NCBI GenBank assembly: GCA_947459205.1
Contig: CANHCR010000015.1
Location: forward strand, 1-53,539
Length of the DNA: 53,539 nucleotides
Reading direction: 5' to 3'
DNA from: Caryophanales bacterium
Lineage (GTDB): Bacteria; Bacillota; Bacilli; Paenibacillales; CANHCR01
Below the pieces are notes generated by a model, which was not told where the DNA came from, did not search any database, and worked only from the letters and a program-made list of their open reading frames with translations. How positions within the stretch are numbered: the first letter of the stretch is position 1; every line of letters starts with the position of its first letter. This document shows positions 46,896 to 53,539 of the stretch, piece by piece. The translations under genes and the position numbers were made by a program.

Positions 46896-47097
46896 CGGTG
46901 CGAATCCCGATTGATTTATTGGATATGTATAATGGCAGGAAAAATACTTGCGTGGATTTTTAGGCTGACATTCCAGTGTCTATAATCGTCTATACACCCT
47001 TAAATTCTTTGCGAAATGCGAATACTATAGTGTTGTATAATATCTGATATAAAGATCATGAGAATATTTATGATTTCATAAAAACGAGGTAAAATAG
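46896..47097 (+). other. Leader region of the VTC-DUF4956-CotH cluster
   Basis: 200 bp without a gene. A TATAAT at 47036-47041 is the best -10 candidate for the cluster, but no good -35 lies 16-18 bp upstream, so another sigma factor or an activator is possible. Confidence 0.4.
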
Positions 47098-47841
47098 ATG
47101 TCGATTCTTGTATTTAATCGGTTTGAGTCAAAATACAAACTAGACGATAGCACATTTCAGGTGTTGCTGCAAAAACTGATGGAGCACATGGAATGGGATC
47201 CTTCGAATGTGAATGAAAAATTATATGCTGTGAGCAGTTTGTACTTCGATACGATGGCCAACGACTTGATTCGGCATTCCATTGCGAATCCTCGTTACAA
47301 GGAAAAATTGAGAATTCGTGCCTACGGCGTTCCAGGTCCGGCTGACAAAGTTTATCTGGAGTTAAAGAAAAAAGTGAGAGGCCTTGTCAACAAGCGCAGA
47401 ATCGGGTTGACTGCGGAACAGGCACAGGCTTTTGTCATGGACGGCGCTCGACCGAAGACTGAAAGTTACATAGAAAACCAAGTGGTCGATGAAATCGAGT
47501 ATTTCCTTAGTCGCTTTCCATTGGTCCCCAAAGTGTACATCGCTTATGAGCGTTTCGCCTTGTTTTCCCGCAATAGTGGCGACTTGCGGATAACGTTCGA
47601 CTGCAACCTTCGTGCAAGGCGTGATGATTTGCGTTTGGAAAGCGGTGACCATGGCAAGTCACTTATGGGAAGCGGGGAGTGGTTGATGGAAGTAAAGACG
47701 TCGAACACTATTCCGCTGTGGTTAGCGCGTATCTTGTCGGATTTACGTTTGTGGCGCGTGAGCTACTCAAAATATGGAAATGAGTATGTAACGATGATCA
47801 AACAACAACGAGCTCATGAAAGGGGTAACACAAATGTTTGA
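47098..47841 (+). CDS. VTC-domain protein (polyphosphate polymerase-like)
   Basis: 247 aa, a stand-alone VTC domain of the triphosphate-tunnel fold. In yeast Vtc4 this domain makes polyphosphate from ATP. The tunnel residues are in place: RFESKYKL at 8-15, YFDT (about 50), KEKLRIRAYG (about 71), YLELKKKVRG (about 89), AYER (about 148), RITFDCNLRARR (about 162) and WLMEVKTS (about 197). No SPX or membrane part. GAGGT lies 8 bp before ATG. It overlaps the DUF4956 gene by 8 bp. Bacterial VTC proteins are often found with DUF4956 and CotH genes; activity here is inferred. Confidence 0.9.
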   Translation: MSILVFNRFESKYKLDDSTFQVLLQKLMEHMEWDPSNVNEKLYAVSSLYFDTMANDLIRHSIANPRYKEKLRIRAYGVPGPADKVYLELKKKVRGLVNKRRIGLTAEQAQAFVMDGARPKTESYIENQVVDEIEYFLSRFPLVPKVYIAYERFALFSRNSGDLRITFDCNLRARRDDLRLESGDHGKSLMGSGEWLMEVKTSNTIPLWLARILSDLRLWRVSYSKYGNEYVTMIKQQRAHERGNTNV

Positions 47842-48523
47842 TTCGATTTTCACGGTCGATCCAACGACCGACATGTTTACGCTGACGTACGCATTAACAA
47901 CGATTTTTACTGCATTTCTTTCTGGGGTTATCATCAGTTTGACGTACATGGCGACAAGCAATCGAGCACATTCGATGAATTTTGCGCTGACGCTGATCAT
48001 CGTGCCTTCAGCAGTCGCAATCATCATTATGCTCATCGGCAACAATATAGCACGCGCATTCAGTCTCGCAGGAGCGTTTGCGATTATTCGCTTCCGCAGT
48101 GCTCCAGGCGACCCCAAAAATATTGCCTACGTGCTCTTCACGATGGCCGCGGGGCTTTCCTGTGGCGTCGGCATGCATCTGTTTTCGCTGTTTTTCACAA
48201 CGATTCTCTGCGGTCTGATGTTTTTATTGCATGTGATCCGCTTTGGCAAAAACAAGACGAAGCGAAAATTATTAAAAATTACGGTACCTGAGAATCTCAG
48301 TTATGAGGAAGCGTTCCAAGAAGTATTTAAGCAGTTTGGCATTACGTTTGAGTTGAAAATGATGCGGACGCGTGATTTGGGAAGCATGTTTGAACTGGAG
48401 TACGTCGTTCATCTGAAGCAAGATACCGATTTGAAGCAGTTTTTAGATGCGCTGCGTGTGCGCAATGGGAATTTGGATATTGCTTTACAGATGAATGCCT
48501 CGGATCTCGATTTTCGTTACTGA
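47834..48523 (+). CDS. DUF4956 membrane protein
   Basis: 229 aa. Four membrane segments lie in the first 140 residues (about 19-42, 52-73, 100-122, 125-140). Between them is the conserved patch GNNIARAFSLAGAFAIIRFR, the DUF4956 signature. A cytosolic alpha/beta domain (about 150-229) follows. I chose ATG 47834 because AAAGGGG lies 8 bp upstream. It sits between the VTC gene and the first cotH, the usual partners. It may carry polyphosphate or a related product through the membrane; this is a guess from context. Confidence 0.9.
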   Translation: MFDSIFTVDPTTDMFTLTYALTTIFTAFLSGVIISLTYMATSNRAHSMNFALTLIIVPSAVAIIIMLIGNNIARAFSLAGAFAIIRFRSAPGDPKNIAYVLFTMAAGLSCGVGMHLFSLFFTTILCGLMFLLHVIRFGKNKTKRKLLKITVPENLSYEEAFQEVFKQFGITFELKMMRTRDLGSMFELEYVVHLKQDTDLKQFLDALRVRNGNLDIALQMNASDLDFRY

Positions 48524-48561
48524 TTTTGTCCGTAAATCTTGCTAAACATGGAGGAACGAAG

Positions 48562-50217
48562 ATGAACTGGCGCTTTCGCAATATGATTATGTGCGGTCTC
48601 GTGATGATGATGCTCATCGTGGAAACCTGCTTAGTGTTTGCGCAGTCCGTTCCGCCGACATCCATTCGTCTCGATCAACCTGTGAAATGGTTGCGTGTTG
48701 GCGAACATGATTATTTGCGAATGATTATGAGTCCTGCGAATACGACCAACCGCAGCATCATTTGGACCTCTTCAAAACCTAAAGTAGCTACAGTTGAGGA
48801 TGGTTTGGTCCGCGCAAAATCTGTCGGCGAGACTTTAATTACTGGACAAAGCAAGGCGAAACCGAGTCTGAAAGCGAGTGTACGACTGACCGTCATCCGT
48901 GATGATCGCCATCCGGTGTACCAAGACAAGACACTGAATTACGTGTTTGATCAGACCACGCTTCCGCAAATTCGCATTGAGATTTCGACGGAAGAGTGGA
49001 ACAAATTATTGAAAAACTATGATGCGAATCCGAAAAATGAGATCGAAGTGAAAGCCGACTTTTCTTTTAATAAAAATGGGAAAGTGGATAAATTAACGGA
49101 TATCGGTTTCCGGATTTCGGGCAATTCCAGCCGGCGTCGCCCTGAAGGTAAAACCGGACAACTTCATCGCGCAACCAATCCCGATTGGAAGCATGCGCAT
49201 TTTTCCTTCCGCTTCGGTAAGTTTGTCAAAAATCAGAAGTTTCGCGGTCTGAGTGCACTCAATAGCAAGTGGGCGAAAGATGACCCGAGCTACGTCCGAG
49301 AAACATATAGTCACGATCTCTTTAAGCGCTTCAACGTGTGGACAGCGCCATTTTCCAGTTATGCACGGTTGACAATTAAAGTGAAAGAGGACTCGAAAGC
49401 TGCATATTTCGGAATTTATCAACTCATTGAATCGATTGATGCTGATTTTCTGAAAAAACGATTTTCTGCACAGGAGCAAGGATTTCTCTGGAAAAACACG
49501 CATAACTCTGGTCCAGCAGATTTGAGCAAGTCGGGATTAAGCAGCAAAATGGGGATCGAAAATCCAGAGCAAAAGTTGTTTAAATCCTATGATTTAAAAA
49601 CTGGAAAAAAGAAATATTCGTTTGCTGCACGAGAGTTTACGGAGTTTGTGCAACAGTTGAATTCAACAAAAGCAACACAGAACTGGTTGAGTTCGCGAAT
49701 CGATGTAAATCTGTTTCTGAAATCACTGGCAGTCAATGTTGGGCTTGGCAACGGGGACGAGTATTGGGTTGCGGCCAACAATTACTACCTCTATTTTGCG
49801 TCGAAGGGGAAGGTGTATTTTATCCCGTCCGACTTTGACAATACGCTCGGTACTTCGTCTTTTATAAAGGATACAGGACGGCAAGATCCTCTCTCCTGGG
49901 GTTCACGTAACGAACGTCCATTGGTGACGAAAATACTGGCAGTAAACAGTTATCGGGAAGCGTACAAAAATTATTTGCGCAGTCTGATTGATTCAAAACA
50001 GAACTTATTGGATGCACGGAAAAGTATCACTCGCATTCAAGCGTGGCATAAATTGATTGATCCCTATGTAAAAAATGACACCGGAGAGGATATGGTCATT
50101 CTCGATCGACCGGCTCCGTATAGTAATCAAAACGGATATCGTTTGCTTTCAGGAAGTGCGAAGGATAACTTTTTTCTCATCAAGAAACGTGCAATCGAGA
50201 ACGCAATCAAGCGTTAA
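48562..50217 (+). CDS. Secreted CotH-kinase family protein with Big2 domain
   Basis: 551 aa. The signal peptide ends near MIVETCLVFAQS (about 1-32). A bacterial Ig-like Big2 domain (about 33-112, IIWTSSKPKVATVEDGLVRA) and a CotH kinase domain (about 120-545) follow. CotH is an atypical protein kinase; conserved parts here are RISGNSSRRRPEGK, YFGIYQLIESID (about 275), and the metal/ATP motif PSDFDNTLG (about 425). GGAGG lies 7 bp before ATG 48562. Starts 38 bp after DUF4956. CotH of B. subtilis phosphorylates spore-coat proteins; the substrate here is unknown. Confidence 0.9.
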   Translation: MNWRFRNMIMCGLVMMMLIVETCLVFAQSVPPTSIRLDQPVKWLRVGEHDYLRMIMSPANTTNRSIIWTSSKPKVATVEDGLVRAKSVGETLITGQSKAKPSLKASVRLTVIRDDRHPVYQDKTLNYVFDQTTLPQIRIEISTEEWNKLLKNYDANPKNEIEVKADFSFNKNGKVDKLTDIGFRISGNSSRRRPEGKTGQLHRATNPDWKHAHFSFRFGKFVKNQKFRGLSALNSKWAKDDPSYVRETYSHDLFKRFNVWTAPFSSYARLTIKVKEDSKAAYFGIYQLIESIDADFLKKRFSAQEQGFLWKNTHNSGPADLSKSGLSSKMGIENPEQKLFKSYDLKTGKKKYSFAAREFTEFVQQLNSTKATQNWLSSRIDVNLFLKSLAVNVGLGNGDEYWVAANNYYLYFASKGKVYFIPSDFDNTLGTSSFIKDTGRQDPLSWGSRNERPLVTKILAVNSYREAYKNYLRSLIDSKQNLLDARKSITRIQAWHKLIDPYVKNDTGEDMVILDRPAPYSNQNGYRLLSGSAKDNFFLIKKRAIENAIKR

Positions 50218-50274
50218 ACCGCTACACAAAAAGTTGCGCTTTCACCGGCCAAGTCACATTCTTAAACGATTCAC

Positions 50275-52929
50275 ATGAGAACGCTTACTAAACATAGAAA
50301 CGGACGGATGCAGATGAATCGAAAACAAGAATACATTTTTGGGGGACGGCATGTTTCCGTTCTGCTTGCAGTTGTTTTGGCTGTGGCTACGTTGCTCAGC
50401 GGATTTGCCGGTGCTACGACGACAGGGACTGTTGCGGTAAAACCTGCTGTGTTTACATTGAAGCAGACGAGCAGTTCGACATCTACCATCACTTTTACCT
50501 GGACCGACAGCAGGACGATGAATGGAACTGCAGGATACACTGTATTTCGCAACGGCGTTAGAATCGTACAGCGGTTGACAGGCAAAACCTATACCGATAA
50601 GTCGCTGAAACCAGGCACGAAGTATAGCTATGCGGTCAAAGCAGTGGGTAGCAACGGCATTTCCTTGCGCTCAACCTCGGTGGTTGTCATGACAACGAGA
50701 AGTTTGCCAGATACGACCGCACCGACGGTTCCGCAGGGTTTGACTGCGCTTGAAGTCGGTGAACAAACGATTGCTTTGCGATGGAACGCAGCGACCGACA
50801 ATGTAAAAGTCAGCGGATATGACCTGTTCCGCGACGGCGTTCGACTTGTGACCGTTCCGGCAAATGTCTTGCAGTATGGTGATAAGGGACTTGAGTCAGG
50901 AAAGACATATAATTATGCGGTGCGAGCGATTGACAGTGCGAAAAATTTGTCTGCTTTGAGCAAACCATTGGCGGTGACGACCAAAAAAATCATTGTCATT
51001 CCAGACCCACCTGCCAATCCATACAAATCGGGGTTTAAGCAATTATATGTGCGCGGTACGTTCAACAATTTTGCCAAGGATACGTTTATGATGCCCGTTG
51101 CGGACAATAAGTGGCGGGCGGAACTGACGTTTGTTGGCAAGGCGAATGATCGCTTTAAATTTGACGTCGATGGTGATTGGCAAAACAGTTTCGGAGACAG
51201 CGAAGGTGACATGGTTGCCGAAGGTGGCGATGCGCCAGCTATTCCGATTACGGAGGGGCCGGGTGTGTACGTCGTAACTTTTAATGACAGTACACTCGAA
51301 TACAGTGTAGAATGGAAAACTGCCGTCGAAACAGGCGGGACTGAGAAGGATGCGAGCGTCTCATTTGACTACCCGACTTACCAACTGCAGGTGAATGAAA
51401 TCGATTATTTGCAAGCGAATGTTAGTGGCGTGGAGAAAACGTCGAAAGTCGTCTGGACATCGTCTGATGAATCGGTGTTGAGTGTAATGGGAGAAACAAT
51501 CCGTGCACTCAAGCCAGGCAAGGCGTTCGTAAAAGCGGGACTGACTAGCGACCCGACAGTGTTTGATGTGTGCGAAGTGACCGTGACAGTGGCTACGAAC
51601 CGTCATCCCGTGTTCGACAATCCTGATTTAAACTATGTCTTTGATCTCACGTCGTTGCCATCATTGACAGTCGAAGTGACAACGGCAGAGTGGAATACAT
51701 TGTTGAAAAATTTCGACACCAACCCGAAAAATGAAATGGAAGTAGCTGCAGATTTTTCATTTCATAAAAATGGCAAGATTGATAAGTTGGGGCAAATTGG
51801 CATTCGTTTGCGAGGCAACACTTCGCGCGTTCGGCCGGAGGGCGTGAAAGGACAACTGCATAACGCGCTCAAGCCGAACTGGAACCATGCTCATTTCGCC
51901 TTAAAGTTCAATAAATTCGTACCAGGTCAGCGATTTTACGGGATGACGGATATGAATACAAAATGGTTCAAGGATGACTCGCTATATGCGCGTGAGGTGT
52001 ACAGTTATGATTTGTTACGTCGCTTCAACGTATGGACGGCCCCTTTTTCCAGTTATGCGCGACTCTACATCAAAATCAAAGAGGATGCGAAACCTGCGTA
52101 CTTCGGTGTGTATCAAATGGTCGAAAGCATAAATCAGGATTTTCTTAATAAAAGATTTCCGAAAACAGCCGAGGGTAAGGCTGACGGTAATTTGTGGAAA
52201 GGGACATATCCGAACACAGGACCTGCTGACCTGACAACAAAAAATTTGTCGACTCGGATTGGCGTCGAGGACCCGGACAACGGCATTTTCAAATCGTACG
52301 ACTTGAAGACGAATAAGAAGACAATTGATACGGTTGCCCGTCCGCAACTTGAGCAGTTCATTCGAACCTTGTCGAGTAATGCGGCGAATAAGGCTTGGTT
52401 AGAACAAAACATCAATGCTGATTTGTTTTTGCGGACGTTGGCCGTCAATGTAGCGCTGGGCAGTTGGGACGACTATTGGGTGCTCGGCAATAATTATTAC
52501 ATGTATTTTGATTTGGACGGAAAAATGCAGTGGATTCCGTATGATTATGATAATACGTTGGGGACGTCGTTGATGATGAGCGATTCAGGCAAACAAAATG
52601 TGTTGCGTTGGGGCAAGTTTGATAATTCGCGCCCGCTCATATTCCGCATCCTTTCGGTGCCAGAGTATCGTGCCAAGTACATTACCCATCTAAACGAGTT
52701 GCTGGATCAGCAGAGAAACTTGTTTGACGAGCAAAAGAGCATTGCGCGCATCAAAGCGTGGCATCAGTTGATTGCAGCACATGTGCCGAATGATACCGGT
52801 GAGGACATGGTGATTGCCGACCGCCCCGCATCGTGGGGAAATGCTTCGTATTATCGATTGCTGTCGGGCGACGAATCGACGAATTTCTTTAAATCGAAAG
52901 CGAATGCGATTCGGCAGGCGCAACCTTAG
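50275..52929 (+). CDS. Secreted CotH-kinase family protein with FN3, starch-binding-like and Big2 domains
   Basis: 884 aa, paralogue of the gene before it with a longer front. The signal peptide ends near LLSGFAGA (about 45). Two FN3 domains lie at about 57-145 and 150-240. A beta-sandwich at about 250-345 (LYVRGTFNNFAKDTFMMPV) resembles SusE/X25-type glycan-binding modules. Big2 (about 360-440) precedes the CotH kinase (about 450-880; GVYQMVESIN, PYDYDNTLG). ATG 50275 lacks a clear ribosome site; ATG 50314 has GGACGG 6 bp upstream and may be the true start. Confidence 0.88.
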   Translation: MRTLTKHRNGRMQMNRKQEYIFGGRHVSVLLAVVLAVATLLSGFAGATTTGTVAVKPAVFTLKQTSSSTSTITFTWTDSRTMNGTAGYTVFRNGVRIVQRLTGKTYTDKSLKPGTKYSYAVKAVGSNGISLRSTSVVVMTTRSLPDTTAPTVPQGLTALEVGEQTIALRWNAATDNVKVSGYDLFRDGVRLVTVPANVLQYGDKGLESGKTYNYAVRAIDSAKNLSALSKPLAVTTKKIIVIPDPPANPYKSGFKQLYVRGTFNNFAKDTFMMPVADNKWRAELTFVGKANDRFKFDVDGDWQNSFGDSEGDMVAEGGDAPAIPITEGPGVYVVTFNDSTLEYSVEWKTAVETGGTEKDASVSFDYPTYQLQVNEIDYLQANVSGVEKTSKVVWTSSDESVLSVMGETIRALKPGKAFVKAGLTSDPTVFDVCEVTVTVATNRHPVFDNPDLNYVFDLTSLPSLTVEVTTAEWNTLLKNFDTNPKNEMEVAADFSFHKNGKIDKLGQIGIRLRGNTSRVRPEGVKGQLHNALKPNWNHAHFALKFNKFVPGQRFYGMTDMNTKWFKDDSLYAREVYSYDLLRRFNVWTAPFSSYARLYIKIKEDAKPAYFGVYQMVESINQDFLNKRFPKTAEGKADGNLWKGTYPNTGPADLTTKNLSTRIGVEDPDNGIFKSYDLKTNKKTIDTVARPQLEQFIRTLSSNAANKAWLEQNINADLFLRTLAVNVALGSWDDYWVLGNNYYMYFDLDGKMQWIPYDYDNTLGTSLMMSDSGKQNVLRWGKFDNSRPLIFRILSVPEYRAKYITHLNELLDQQRNLFDEQKSIARIKAWHQLIAAHVPNDTGEDMVIADRPASWGNASYYRLLSGDESTNFFKSKANAIRQAQP

Positions 52930-53057
52930 AGGTTCAACATAACTGGATTGGATGCCGTGAGTGGCTATGTAATAATAATTGGGATGCAGTTATGATGACA
53001 TATCAGGATCCTGAAAAAGAAGATGAAGTTACCGTACTATCATTTTTGAGATTGTGA
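52923..53057 (+). pseudogene. Possible 3' gene remnant ahead of the SUKH gene
   Basis: A frame open from inside the end of the second cotH gene to a TGA at 53057. It reads WLCNNNWDAVMMTYQDPEKE and VTVLSFLRL near its end, natural-looking but with no recognised family and no start signal of its own. It ends 7 bp before the SUKH gene. It could be the tail of a lost toxin gene, or chance. Confidence 0.25.
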
Positions 53058-53064
53058 GGCTAAC

Positions 53065-53472
53065 ATGAAACTTGAGACAGTGAGTTTGCTGAAAAATCAG
53101 GATGGACAGATGACCACCATTGAATATGATGAATACCCAATCAATGAGCAGCTATGTCATTTCTTCCAACGTTTCGGTGGATTGACTGTCACCCATCCGC
53201 ATTATCGATCGAGCGGTGCCGTCGATTACTTTATGATTGATCCGATTGTAGGGATAAGGGGGACATTTAAAGAAACAGTTGAAGAATATGAAAATAGGAT
53301 TGGTGAACATCTCACCCTCGTAGGACTTGCTTTTAGAGGACATATGGTGTTATTGATATCAAACACTGTAAGTATGTTTGCCGGGTTCGATGAAAGCAAT
53401 AAGGGAAGCGACTTTAAAAAATTAGTTAACGAATTTATTGCAAAACAATGCCTGGATGAGTGGGTATGGTGA
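53065..53472 (+). CDS. SUKH-type (SUKH-3-like) immunity protein
   Basis: 135 aa. The pattern FFQRFGGLTVTHP (about 32-44), DYFMIDPIVGIRG (about 53), YENRIGEHLTLVGLA (about 75-89) and a MVLLISNTVSMFAGFDES strand pair fits the SUKH superfamily, nearest SUKH-3. These proteins usually protect against polymorphic nuclease toxins. GAGG lies 5 bp before ATG. No intact toxin gene is beside it, so it may be an orphan immunity gene. Confidence 0.75.
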   Translation: MKLETVSLLKNQDGQMTTIEYDEYPINEQLCHFFQRFGGLTVTHPHYRSSGAVDYFMIDPIVGIRGTFKETVEEYENRIGEHLTLVGLAFRGHMVLLISNTVSMFAGFDESNKGSDFKKLVNEFIAKQCLDEWVW

Positions 53473-53503
53473 TTGATTTTTGCGGGTTTTTCCGTTAAAA
53501 AGT

Positions 53504-53539
53504 TATTCGTTAAGAATGACAAGCTCATGTGTATCATAA
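53504..53539 (+). repeat. att-like repeat, copy 5 (cut by window end)
   Basis: ATTCGTTAAGAATGACAAGCT runs into CATGTGTATCATAA, where the sequence stops. It has the same upstream part as copies 2-4 and a core reading H-V-Y-H-K. It closes the VTC/CotH/SUKH segment. Confidence 0.75.

Overview
The window is a chromosomal origin region of a low-to-middle GC, endospore-type Firmicute (class Bacilli). Gene content (Soj/Spo0J/Noc, RemB, WalRKHIJ, an M23/LysM/G5 protein ahead of walR, an S-layer SLH protein) points most to the Paenibacillales side of the Bacilli. That placement is inference from content, not a phylogenetic test.

Layout. Replication starts at about 16.2-18.0 kb, and genes point away from it on both sides. 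The left arm (minus strand) reads outward: rpmH, rnpA, yidC, jag, mnmE, mnmG, rsmG, noc, soj/parA, spo0J/parB, cysteine desulfurase, DUF4446, DUF3343, mscS, DUF951, tRNA-Ser(CGA), rpsF, ssb, rpsR, gyrA, then an rRNA-operon promoter and leader running off the left edge. The right arm (plus strand) reads dnaA, dnaN, yaaA, recF, remB, gyrB, ychF, yybS, rplI, dnaB, purA, a small membrane protein, an M23 peptidase, walR-walK-walH-walI-walJ, htrA, a 1429-aa GH66-type glucanase-like protein, and rlmH. Two perfect parS sites lie on the left arm. DnaA boxes form two clusters, on both sides of dnaA, and the second is followed by a DnaA-trio-like unwinding element. Compared with the B. subtilis order as I remember it, gyrA-rrn and yybS-rplI-dnaB-purA-wal-rlmH have swapped arms, as expected from an inversion spanning oriC.

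Accessory region. Everything after rlmH (41.5 kb to the end) is variable. A short repeat recurs at irregular distances: the last codons of rlmH (H-A-Y-H-K-stop) are repeated in four intergenic places, near 42.0, 43.2, 46.9 and 53.5 kb. The outer copies also share about 20 bp of upstream sequence that rlmH lacks. The rlmH 3' end is the known attachment site of staphylococcal SCC elements, so I read this as an SCC-like integration hot spot holding a series of cassettes: (I) one small AT-rich secreted protein; (II) a membrane protein plus a Phd/ParE-type toxin-antitoxin pair; (III) an IS256-family remnant and an SLH/cadherin-repeat surface protein; (IV) a VTC-type polyphosphate-polymerase-like enzyme, a DUF4956 membrane protein, two secreted CotH-kinase proteins and a SUKH-type immunity protein. 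No recombinase gene is visible here. The window stops inside the last repeat copy.

How the genes work together. The core encodes replication initiation and elongation (dnaA, dnaN, dnaB, gyrAB, recF, ssb), origin segregation (parABS, noc), translation and tRNA modification (rpsF, rpsR, rplI, rpmH, mnmE, mnmG, rsmG, rlmH), membrane insertion (yidC), and cell-wall homeostasis (wal operon, M23, HtrA). The accessory part is dominated by exported and cell-surface proteins.
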